This document shows, one piece after another, positions 7,690-15,374 of a DNA stretch of 33,989 nt. The stretch is from positions 1 through 33,989 of the forward strand of contig DYKY01000014.1 in NCBI GenBank assembly GCA_020722365.1. Reading direction: 5' to 3'. A program made the translations under genes and the position numbers. Within the stretch, counting starts at the first letter, position 1, and the number at the start of each line of letters is the position of its first letter. The notes beneath the pieces were generated by a model. It had not been told where the DNA came from, did no database searches, and worked only from the letters and a program-made list of their open reading frames with translations. The stretch comes from Thermoflexus sp. (lineage in GTDB: Bacteria > Chloroflexota > Anaerolineae > B4-G1 > SLSP01).

Positions 7690-9564
7690 TTACTCCGATA
7701 TAGTCTTCTTGGCCAGAGTTTTGTGTAATCTTTTGAGGTACTCGTTTAGGTCTTGTAAGACTTTGCCATATTGTATGCCGGCCAAATCCCCGCTCGCCTG
7801 TGCTTCGATGATTAAGTTTTGCACCTCTTTAGATATATCACGTGTGCGCCGCTCACGTAGAATCAAGATGGTTCGGAGAATTTCTCGCTCTGGATGTCCT
7901 GACGAGATTTCTGGAGGCAGTCCTTTTTGTAATTCGAAAACTCTTTTCACTAGATCACTAGAAAGTACGTCTTGCCATTCTAATTCAGGATTCTTTCCAA
8001 TTTCTAGCCAAGCTGACCATACAAAGAAATATTCATTTGAGAAATCTTTACCATTGATTTCTTCGAATCCTGTATCCTGCAGTTGGTTATCTACTACTGG
8101 TAATAATGCCGGATAGTTTAGCAGTATTGACAGTGCATAAGCTTCCAAATCGCTGGCTGGTGTTGCTAAACCTGGCGCCTTGACTGCCGATTGCCGCCGC
8201 ACCGCTTGTGCGCGTTCGCGTACGCGCAGCCGGTCGAGCAATCCGCGAGCATCCAATCCGAGCCGTAGCGCGATGTCCTGGACGTAAGCCTCGCGCTCTA
8301 CGCTGTCGCCGATGTCGTTGAGCAGGGGCAGCATAGCGTCGACGATACGAGCTTTGCCTTTCGGTTCGCGCGGATCTTCCTGTTTTAGCAGTTGTTCGAA
8401 GACAAAGCGCACGATCGGCTGCGAATTGGCGATGAGCTGTTCCCAACGCGCGCGATCCTCCAGAATCAGTTCGTCGGGATCGCGTCCTTCCGGCAAGGTC
8501 ACGACGCGAATATCGGCTTTAAGCCGCCCTTCGACGCCCACTAACCCACGTGGATCGAAGACGGCGTCCCACTCGCGGTCCAGCGTTTGCCGCGCGGTTT
8601 CCAGTCCCTGCAATGTGCCGTGGATGCCCGCTGCGTCGGGGTCGAGCGCCAGGATGAAGCGTTTGGTGAGGCGCTGCAACTGTTGCAGGTGCGCCTCGGT
8701 GAGCGCCGTGCCCATCGGGGCGACGACGTTTTTGTAGCCGGCCTGGTGCGGGATCATCACGTCCATGTAGCCTTCGACGATGATGGCGGCATCGGCCTCA
8801 CGGATGGCCTGGTTGGCGAGGTGATAGCCGAACAGGACTTTGCTTTTGTCGAAAAGCACGCTCTGCGGCGAGTTCATGTACTTGGGTTGAGCGTCGGGGG
8901 CGCTATGGGATAGCGGGAGCACCCGCCCGCCAAACGCGATCACCCGTCCGCGCCGGTCGCAGATGGGGATCATCAGCCGGTTGCGAAAGCGGTCGAACGT
9001 CCCGCCGCCCTCGCGCTCCACGAGCATCCCCGCCTTGAGTTGTTCTTCGACGCTGAAGCCCTTGCCGAACAGGTAAGCGCGTGTGGCGTCCCAATCGTTG
9101 AGGCTGTACCCAAGCTGGAACGTTTTGATGGTTTCCTGGGTGAAGCCACGCTTTTCAAGGTAGGCGCGGGCGTAAGCGGCTTGCGGCGCAGTGAGCAGCA
9201 GCGTGTGGTAGTAAGCGGCGGCGGCTTCGAGCAGGAGTCGCAGGCGCTCGGATTCGCTCTCGGCCTCGACCTGTTCGGGCGTGCGCGGTTGCAGTTCCAC
9301 CCCGGCCCGGCGGGCAAGTTCTTGCAGGGCCGTGCGGAAATCCAACCCCTCGAATTCCATCACGAAGTTGAAGAGGTCGCCCCCTCTGCCGCAGCCGAAA
9401 CAGTGCCATCCCTGGGTATCCGGGAAGACGTAAAACGAAGGGGTCTTTTCGGTGTGAAAGGGACAGAGTCCCTTGAAGTAGCGTCCAGACTTCTGCAAGT
9501 GAACGTGCCGACCGATGACCTCGACAATATCCAATCTTTCCTTGACTTCATCCACAACGCTCAT
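7690..9564 (-). CDS. dnaG: DNA primase
   Basis: CPFHTEKTPSFYVFPDTQGWHCFGCGRGGDLFNF zinc finger; TOPRIM VEGYMDVMIPHQAG and LALDPDAAG. Confidence 0.97.
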   Translation of the reverse strand: MSVVDEVKERLDIVEVIGRHVHLQKSGRYFKGLCPFHTEKTPSFYVFPDTQGWHCFGCGRGGDLFNFVMEFEGLDFRTALQELARRAGVELQPRTPEQVEAESESERLRLLLEAAAAYYHTLLLTAPQAAYARAYLEKRGFTQETIKTFQLGYSLNDWDATRAYLFGKGFSVEEQLKAGMLVEREGGGTFDRFRNRLMIPICDRRGRVIAFGGRVLPLSHSAPDAQPKYMNSPQSVLFDKSKVLFGYHLANQAIREADAAIIVEGYMDVMIPHQAGYKNVVAPMGTALTEAHLQQLQRLTKRFILALDPDAAGIHGTLQGLETARQTLDREWDAVFDPRGLVGVEGRLKADIRVVTLPEGRDPDELILEDRARWEQLIANSQPIVRFVFEQLLKQEDPREPKGKARIVDAMLPLLNDIGDSVEREAYVQDIALRLGLDARGLLDRLRVRERAQAVRRQSAVKAPGLATPASDLEAYALSILLNYPALLPVVDNQLQDTGFEEINGKDFSNEYFFVWSAWLEIGKNPELEWQDVLSSDLVKRVFELQKGLPPEISSGHPEREILRTILILRERRTRDISKEVQNLIIEAQASGDLAGIQYGKVLQDLNEYLKRLHKTLAKKTISE

Positions 9565-9572
9565 AGGTCAAT

Positions 9573-9600
9573 ATTGTACCCAGGTGGTGGGGAAAGGCAA
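9573..9600 (-). promoter_or_regulatory. Sigma70-like promoter for dnaG (TTGCCT-16-TACAAT)
   Basis: Minus strand TTGCCT TTCCCCACCACCTGGG TACAAT, 8 nt before the dnaG ATG. Confidence 0.5.
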
Positions 9601-9658
9601 GGGAAGTGGGAAGTGGTAATTAGTGATTGGGTGATTGGGTAATTGGTAATCGGGGATT
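9601..9658. repeat. Period-7/8 array (GGGAAGT / GGTAATT type)
   Basis: GGGAAGT GGGAAGT GGTAATT AGTGATT GGGTGATT GGGTAATT GGTAATC GGGGATT. Confidence 0.85.
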
Positions 9659-9683
9659 GCGTGATGGCAGGACGTTGACTTGG

Positions 9684-9732
9684 GACATTCGACATTCGAC
9701 TTTTGACTGACGACTATGGACTGACGGCTAAC
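9684..9732. repeat. Period-7 array, 7 units (GACATTC type)
   Basis: GACATTC GACATTC GACTTTT GACTGAC GACTATG GACTGAC GGCTAAC; overlaps the 3' end of the 9714-11942 gene. Confidence 0.9.
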
Positions 9733-11942
9733 AGAATAAGGTCGTCGGGGAGGCGCGCGCCGTAGAAATCGTGGGCGGGAAGGCGAGTGAAGGTGACTGG
9801 GTCGTACATTCCCACGCGGAGGTGCGCCGTTTCTGGCAGCGGAGCGGCGAGTGGCAGGCGATGCGCATCCACAATCACATCGCCGCGCAACCACCACTGT
9901 GTGGGATAGCGTCCCTGGTCTGGGGGGCCGTCGTGTTGCGCGAGCAGCGCGCCATCTGCATCGACCAAATGGACGAAGACGTTGTAGTCTTGTGCGGGAG
10001 CGCCGGTAGCCGCCCAGGTAAGGGTGACGACCAACGACTCGGTTAGCGCCACATCATAGCCGCGCAACGTGATGTGTTCCCCGAGGCGGGCATTGACCTG
10101 ATGCGTTGGTGTGGAAGGTGTGCGCTGCGTGCGGACGCGCCATGGCCCCAGGCTGATCATATCCACGTTGGCGTCGTTGGCGACGCGCACGCCGGTCGCA
10201 TCGACCAAGCCAAGACGCACCCAGTACAGAGCCGGCGCGGGTAGATCCGTTGGCAGGCGTAGGGTGTAGGTCTCCCGGATGACGTCTCCGGCGCGCCAGT
10301 GAGTGCTTGGGTACAACGTCCCGCCGAGCCAGCGGTCGTCTTGTGCCACACGTTGTGTGGGATCGAGTGGGCTGAATTGAACCCACGCGCTGTACTGTTG
10401 TGATGTGGCGCGTTCGGCTTGCCAATAGAGTGTGACCGGCAGTGCATCGCCAGGGCGCAAATCCCGGTCAGGCGTTTCTTGGGCCAACGCAGTGAGTGCG
10501 CCGTCGAACGTGACATGCAGCGGCGTGGCCGTTGGGGGGATGTTATCCGTGTAAAGCGGCGAGGCAAAGGCCGGTGTAAGCAGCAGCCACGGCGTCGATG
10601 CGGCTACCCCTGCAAGGAACGCAAGGCTGAGACGCCCGGCGCTGCGCCACTGGCTCAATCCCCACGCCAACAGCACGCCGATGGCAACACTGCTTGGCAG
10701 GAGCAACCGCCCATACGGAGCCCCCGTGGCGATGGCCCATTGGACTAGCGAAGCGCCGTTCATCACTAGCAGAACGGCCAACAGACTCAGCCTGTGTCGC
10801 GCCAACGGCGCGAGACGGCGCGCATCTCCGCGCCATAACGCGCGCGCGATGCCGATCCCGGCAAGTGCGATCATCCCGACAATCAGGACATAGGCCCAGC
10901 GCGGCAGCGATAACAGCGCCCAGCCCAGGCCGCCCCAGTAGGTTTCGAAGATGGCGACGATCTGCTGCCAACCAAAGCCGCGCAGCGGTATTTGACTCTC
11001 GAAATGTGGTCGCGTTCCCAAGAGGTCGCCATAGTGCAGAGCGTTGTGGATGTACCAGCCGCCGCCGACAAGCGCCGCCATCCCGCCGAACGCCAGCGCG
11101 TCGGCGAGAACTTTCTTCCAGGAGTGGGGCGTGTGCAGCGTCTGTCCGATGATCGCCAATCCCCCTAGCGGCAGCAGCAGGAGCGCGGTCTGCTTGGTGA
11201 GCAGTCCCAGGCCCACGAGCGCACCGAGCGCAGCCCATTGAGGCCGGCGGGCCGTCGTTCCCATCAAGCGCAGCGCCAACAGCGTCGCCAGGCTGACGAT
11301 GGCGATCAGCAGCGGGTCGTTCGTCACCCCGGCGGAGAGCGCGATGAACTGTGGGTTCAGCGCCACGCACGCTGCTGCGATAAGTCCGAGAGTGGGTTTT
11401 GCCGGGCAGATCAGCCGGGCAATGTGATGGGTGCACGTGATGGTGACGAGACTGAAACTTAACGAAAGCAACCGCAGGAACAGCGCCGCGCGGAAGGTGG
11501 CGCTGGCGGCCCACGTTTCGTCAGGTAGGTGGACGAACATGTTTTTGTTCCAGGGAGCGGCATTGCGCTCTGGCGCCCACCCGGCATCCCAGGCCGGGTT
11601 GGGGATGAGGCGGTTGTCGAGATCATCCATATCGATCCCGCTGACGAGGATGGCGGCGAGGGCATGGTAGAGCGGTGGAGCGTAGTACAGCGGCGGCGTG
11701 TGTGGGCGCAGCGTTGCCGCCATATCCGCGCCGGTCAGGGGTGGTTGCCCTGCTGCTGGAGCGTACAGGCGGTGTGCGGTGGCAAAGTAGCGAATGACTT
11801 GCAAGTGCGAAGATTCATCGGGGTTTTCGAAAAGCGGCGTTGCCAGGGCATAGACGACGCCTAGGACGCAGAACAGAACCAGGAGGATGACGAGGCGGTG
11901 AGCGGGTGGGGCGCTAGACAGGCGAATCGGTGAATGGCGCAT
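9714..11942 (-). CDS. Multi-pass membrane glycosyltransferase, GT39/PMT-like (dolichyl-phosphate-mannose mannosyltransferase type)
   Basis: 742 aa; N-terminal TMs with TPLFENPDESSH, ARLICP..LIAAACVALNPQFIALSAGVTNDPLLI; soluble C-terminal beta-rich domain. Confidence 0.75.
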   Translation of the reverse strand: MRHSPIRLSSAPPAHRLVILLVLFCVLGVVYALATPLFENPDESSHLQVIRYFATAHRLYAPAAGQPPLTGADMAATLRPHTPPLYYAPPLYHALAAILVSGIDMDDLDNRLIPNPAWDAGWAPERNAAPWNKNMFVHLPDETWAASATFRAALFLRLLSLSFSLVTITCTHHIARLICPAKPTLGLIAAACVALNPQFIALSAGVTNDPLLIAIVSLATLLALRLMGTTARRPQWAALGALVGLGLLTKQTALLLLPLGGLAIIGQTLHTPHSWKKVLADALAFGGMAALVGGGWYIHNALHYGDLLGTRPHFESQIPLRGFGWQQIVAIFETYWGGLGWALLSLPRWAYVLIVGMIALAGIGIARALWRGDARRLAPLARHRLSLLAVLLVMNGASLVQWAIATGAPYGRLLLPSSVAIGVLLAWGLSQWRSAGRLSLAFLAGVAASTPWLLLTPAFASPLYTDNIPPTATPLHVTFDGALTALAQETPDRDLRPGDALPVTLYWQAERATSQQYSAWVQFSPLDPTQRVAQDDRWLGGTLYPSTHWRAGDVIRETYTLRLPTDLPAPALYWVRLGLVDATGVRVANDANVDMISLGPWRVRTQRTPSTPTHQVNARLGEHITLRGYDVALTESLVVTLTWAATGAPAQDYNVFVHLVDADGALLAQHDGPPDQGRYPTQWWLRGDVIVDAHRLPLAAPLPETAHLRVGMYDPVTFTRLPAHDFYGARLPDDLILLAVSP

Positions 11943-11951
11943 GGGACGCTT

Positions 11952-12236
11952 CTAGCGCAGTTCGACGGCCCAGTCGAGCACTTCGATGCCGCGGTACGCT
12001 TCCTCGATCCAGTGGACGGCTTTTTCGAGCACGGCGTAGATATGGCTCGCGTCGTTCGAGACGGCGACCACGGCAATATCCGCCGACTGCCAGGTGTCCT
12101 GGTTGCCCACCTCCGCAGCGGCGACCTCGAACTGGCGGCGCAGTTGGGTGAGCAGCGGCTTGAGCGCCCCGCGCTTCTCCTTCAGCGAGAACACGCCGGG
12201 CAAATAGAGTCGAATGGTACACGCTCCGATGATCAT
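11952..12236 (-). CDS. DUF503 / YlxP family protein
   Basis: MIIGACTIRLYLPGVFSLKEKRGALKPLLTQLRRQFEVAAAEVGNQDTWQSADIAVVAVSND matches the DUF503 pattern. Confidence 0.85.
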   Translation of the reverse strand: MIIGACTIRLYLPGVFSLKEKRGALKPLLTQLRRQFEVAAAEVGNQDTWQSADIAVVAVSNDASHIYAVLEKAVHWIEEAYRGIEVLDWAVELR

Positions 12237-12242
12237 AAGCCC

Positions 12243-12284
12243 TCAGCTTTCAGCCGTCAGCGATCAGCTATTAGTTGTTAATCC
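12243..12284. repeat. Period-7 array, 6 units (TTCAGCC type)
   Basis: CTCAGCT TTCAGCC GTCAGCG ATCAGCT ATTAGTT GTTAATC. Confidence 0.85.
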
Positions 12285-12309
12285 AAAGTGCATATCAGTA
12301 TCCTGCAAT

Positions 12310-12362
12310 CACCAAATCCCCAATTCCCGATTACCAATCACTAATTCCCAAATCTCCAATTC
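12310..12362. repeat. Period-7/8 array (ACCAATC / CCCAATT type)
   Basis: ACCAAATC CCCAATT CCCGATT ACCAATC ACTAATT CCCAAATC TCCAATT; reverse-complement type of the array at 9601-9658. Confidence 0.85.
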
Positions 12363-12370
12363 AATAATTT

Positions 12371-13189
12371 TCAAATCCTCTGCGTCCACGCGGGATTAGT
12401 GTACTTCTCGGTGACGAGTTGGTCAATCAAGTGGCGCTCGGCGGGCAGGAGGGTGGTGGAGACGAGGGTGAGGGTGAGGGTTGCGGTGAAACCTTCGACG
12501 AGCGCGTCGGCGATCTCGCGCCAGGCGGCGGCGTGGCCCAAGGCGTCGCGCAGGGTGAGGGCGCGGGCGCGGATGCGGGCGGCGGGCGGGCGGGCGGTGA
12601 GGTAATCGCCGACGCGGGCGATGTCGCCGCTGAGCGGCAGCGTCCCGTGTTGGAGGATGCCGCCTCTGATGCGCATTTGCGCGCTGCCGAACAGCTTGCG
12701 TTGCCCCACGGTGATTTCGTAATCGGACGGCAATTCGAAACAAACGGGTGAACGCGGGCCGCTGCGATGTTCGGCGTGGGCGCTGGCCTCGGCGTTGCGC
12801 AGGCCAATCTTTTCGAGGGCGTAGAGCAGCGCGGCGCTCAGCCCCCGGTAGCTCTCCACGATGCCGCCGCGCAGACGCGGCTCGTCGTCTACCACGGCGA
12901 TGGTGTACGAAAGCTCATCTTCGTGGAGGACGGCGGTCCCGCCGGTGGCGCGTCTCAGCAGCGTGATGCCGTCCGCGATAAGCGCCGCCGCGTCTGCATC
13001 GGCGGACGGCTGCCCGCGCCCCAACGTCATCGCGGGCGGCGCCCAGGCGTAGAGCCGCAGCGTGGGCGGCGAGCGCCGCGCCGCGACTTCGCGCAACAGC
13101 GCCTCGTCGGTCGCCATGTTCAGCGCGCCGTCTTGCGGGCGCGGTTCGAGGATGAGCCGCCAGGTGGCGGGGGGATAGTCGTTAGTCAT
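12371..13189 (-). CDS. Lipoate-protein ligase / octanoyltransferase family (biotin/lipoate A/B ligase fold)
   Basis: MATDEALLREVAARRSPPTLRLYAWAPPAMTLGRGQ, RRATGGTAVLHEDELSYT, GQRKLFGSAQMRIRGGILQHGTLPL. Confidence 0.85.
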   Translation of the reverse strand: MTNDYPPATWRLILEPRPQDGALNMATDEALLREVAARRSPPTLRLYAWAPPAMTLGRGQPSADADAAALIADGITLLRRATGGTAVLHEDELSYTIAVVDDEPRLRGGIVESYRGLSAALLYALEKIGLRNAEASAHAEHRSGPRSPVCFELPSDYEITVGQRKLFGSAQMRIRGGILQHGTLPLSGDIARVGDYLTARPPAARIRARALTLRDALGHAAAWREIADALVEGFTATLTLTLVSTTLLPAERHLIDQLVTEKYTNPAWTQRI

Positions 13190-13229
13190 AAGTCCGAAGT
13201 CGAAAGTCGAATGTCAAAAGTCCGACGTT
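13174..13229. repeat. Period-7 array, 8 units (GAAAGTC type)
   Basis: GATAGTC GTTAGTC ATAAGTC CGAAGTC GAAAGTC GAATGTC AAAAGTC CGACGTT; contains the start codon of the 12371-13189 gene. Confidence 0.92.
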
Positions 13230-13277
13230 GAATTGACGAATGTGCGAGTCAATGAATAGGAGTGTTTCAGCGTGTAG

Positions 13278-13586
13278 TTATTGGGTCGCCATAGCATAAA
13301 CCCGCACTTCGCGCTCCAGGCGATCCTGCAAGCGGTCTTTTTCCATCTCTAAATCGTAGCGCGTTTGTAGATTGATCCAAAAGCGTTCCGACAACCCAAA
13401 GTAACGCGATAGTCGTAAGGCTGTGTCTGGACTGATAGACCGTTTGCCTTGCACAATCTCATTGATGCGACGCGGCGGTACACCGATGTCCTTTGCCAGG
13501 CGATATTGACTGATCCCTAGCGGTTGCAGGAATTCTTCCAGTAGAATTTCACCTGGGTGAATAGGCGGTAAAATTTGCTCGCTCAT
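13278..13586 (-). CDS. higA: HigA family antitoxin (HTH XRE)
   Basis: PPIHPGEILLEEFLQPLGISQYRLAKDIGVPPRRINEIVQGKRSISPDTALRLSRYFGLSERFWINLQ. Confidence 0.93.
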   Translation of the reverse strand: MSEQILPPIHPGEILLEEFLQPLGISQYRLAKDIGVPPRRINEIVQGKRSISPDTALRLSRYFGLSERFWINLQTRYDLEMEKDRLQDRLEREVRVYAMATQ

Positions 13587-13595
13587 GATTGCTCC

Positions 13596-13877
13596 CTAAT
13601 GATAATCCACGATCTCAACACGATAGGCATTGCCGTCTTCCCACTTAAAACAGATACGCCATTGGAGATTGACGCGGATGCTGTACTGCCCGCTCCGATC
13701 GCCGGTAAGTTTTTCCAAATGATTGGAAGGCGGTATTCGTAAATCTTGTAAGGTCTCGGCTGCATCCAGGATCTCCAATTTCATCCGCGCTGTGCGCTGT
13801 ATTTCAGGCGGCAAACGGCGCGAGAATTGACGTTGGAAGATTTTGGCAGTTTCTTCGGCAGCAAAACTCTTGATCAT
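13596..13877 (-). CDS. higB: HigB-like toxin (RelE/ParE superfamily)
   Basis: MIKSFAAEETAKIFQRQFSRRLPPEIQRTARMKLEILDAAETLQDLRIPPSNHLEKLTGDRSGQYSIRVNLQWRICFKWEDGNAYRVEIVDYH, immediately upstream of higA. Confidence 0.92.
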   Translation of the reverse strand: MIKSFAAEETAKIFQRQFSRRLPPEIQRTARMKLEILDAAETLQDLRIPPSNHLEKLTGDRSGQYSIRVNLQWRICFKWEDGNAYRVEIVDYH

Positions 13878-13884
13878 CGCTTCT

Positions 13885-13913
13885 ATAGTAACGCCATGCG
13901 TTATGATTGTCAA
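13885..13913 (-). promoter_or_regulatory. higBA promoter (TTGACA-17-TACTAT) with internal operator-like palindrome TAACGC-ATG-GCGTTA
   Basis: Minus strand TTGACA ATCATAACGCATGGCGT TACTAT AGAAGCG ATG; palindrome at 13889-13903. Confidence 0.75.
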
Positions 13914-13923
13914 GAGACAAAAG

Positions 13924-14454
13924 CTAGTTCAACTGCTCACTGGTGTTTGTGTCATACGCTTCTCTGGTGATGCTGAAGCTGTAGCCGCCTTCATCATCTG
14001 TGCCCAGATACTGCATCCCGATCTTTTCCATAACACGCTTTGACGCGATGTTCTCCGGCGCGGCACCACCGTGAAGGCTGGTCAAGTTCATTGGACCAAA
14101 AGCGTAATGCAACAAAGCTCTGGCAGCCTCGGTTGCTAATCCCTGTCCCCAATAGTTCGCTTTTAGCAAATAAAACAGCGCCGGATCGGGTTTGGACGTA
14201 TCCAGGTGATCCAGGCTGCACCAGCCGATAAATTCGCCTGTGTCTTTGAGGATGATCGCCAGGCACAAGTGATGCAGTTTCCCCGGTGCATTCTGTGCGT
14301 GATTGGTGAGCATCCACTGCGCTTGTTGTTCGGCTTCTGCACGAGAAATCGGTCCTTTATCCAGTTCCCAACTGCGCGCTACATCGTCGACATCAGCGGC
14401 CGTGACCGTTCTGACGATCAGGCGGGCTGTCTCGATGAATACCGCGTGCTACAT
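13924..14454 (-). pseudogene. GNAT N-acetyltransferase, second codon amber (ORF from the next ATG is 13924-14313)
   Basis: ATG TAG CAC GCG GTA FIETARLIVRTVTAADVDDVARSWELDKGPIS..., continuing into FIGWCSLDHLD...YWGQGLATEAARALLHYAFG. No ATG/GTG/TTG between the TAG and M at 14313. Confidence 0.6.
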
Positions 14455-14469
14455 TCGATTTGTAGGCGC

Positions 14470-15270
14470 TTAAGGGTTTGACTCAGGAGCGATCATGGGC
14501 AGAACTTCTTCGATTGCCTCAATCACCTGCGGCGGGACGGGGAGCATCCACGCGGCTTCGACCGGGCCGCGGACGCGGGGCGGCAGTTGGATTTCGACGT
14601 GCAGCCGGGCGGGTTCGTCGTGGTGCAGGGTAACGCGGCGCACGTAACTGGACGTGCCGTTGCCCTTGAAGTAGTTGCCGAGCGCGTAGATTTCGTCGCG
14701 GCCCAGGGCGACCTCGCCCGGTTCGGTTTGCGCATAGGCTTTGCGGACCATCAAATGATTGCTGCCCGCTACGACTGCGCCGATGACGCTGCCAATACCG
14801 CCGCCGACCACCACTCCAATGACGCCGCCCAGCAGCGCCTCACCAAAGCCTTCATCCGCGCCAATGAGGAGGCCCGTCAACAGGCCGGTGATGGCGAAAA
14901 GCACGGTCAGGCAGCCCAACTGGACTTTCCAATCGCTACCTTCGTCTTCCCATGCCGCGCTTTTGAGGTGTTCCCACTCCAGTGTGGAGTACTTCCAGCG
15001 CACGAGCGGGCGGTCGCTGGCGAGGAACTCGGTCGCGCGTCGTATATGCGTTTGACCCCACACCCACACGATGAGCGTGGTCACGCCGAACAGTACGAGG
15101 AAGCCTACGGCAATCACGAGGAAAATGTAGCTGGTTAGTTCTAAGGCAGATACCCCCCAGGCCACCAGCGTACCGAGGAACGCCAACATCGTGAGCCACA
15201 ACGGGGCCATCCATCCGCGCCGGTAGGGATCGTTGGTTGGCAGTTGGAAATCATTTTCTTCCGTCGTCAT
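14470..15270 (-). CDS. Hypothetical membrane protein
   Basis: 266 aa with four hydrophobic segments including a glycine-rich pair (LLGGVIGVVVGGGIGSVIGAVVAG); TGAGGTACGAATAATG start context. Confidence 0.7.
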   Translation of the reverse strand: MTTEENDFQLPTNDPYRRGWMAPLWLTMLAFLGTLVAWGVSALELTSYIFLVIAVGFLVLFGVTTLIVWVWGQTHIRRATEFLASDRPLVRWKYSTLEWEHLKSAAWEDEGSDWKVQLGCLTVLFAITGLLTGLLIGADEGFGEALLGGVIGVVVGGGIGSVIGAVVAGSNHLMVRKAYAQTEPGEVALGRDEIYALGNYFKGNGTSSYVRRVTLHHDEPARLHVEIQLPPRVRGPVEAAWMLPVPPQVIEAIEEVLPMIAPESNP

Positions 15271-15318
15271 TATTCGTACCTCAGTGAGTGCGTTACTTCA
15301 GTTCGCGAACAATCTCTC

Positions 15319-15374
15319 GTGATGCGTGATGCGTAAGATTCCTAGTACGTATCACGCATCACGTATCACAGCGT
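15319..15374. repeat. Period-7 array with inverted halves (GTGATGC ... ACGTATC ACGCATC ACGTATC)
   Basis: GTGATGC GTGATGC GTAAGAT TCCTAGT ACGTATC ACGCATC ACGTATC ACAGCGT; contains the stop codon of the 15366-16763 gene. Confidence 0.9.

Noticed and set aside
6004-9564. rpoD-dnaG as part of an rpsU-dnaG-rpoD operon
   Set aside because: rpsU is absent next to dnaG; a glycosyltransferase gene lies upstream. The adjacency itself is ordinary.
13596-13913. Extended higB start (MTIITHGVTIEA...) in the ORF track
   Set aside because: The TTG start coincides with the -35 box TTGACA; the ATG at 13877 is a better start.
13278-14454. Defence island around higBA
   Set aside because: Only a toxin-antitoxin pair and a damaged GNAT gene; flanking genes are housekeeping.
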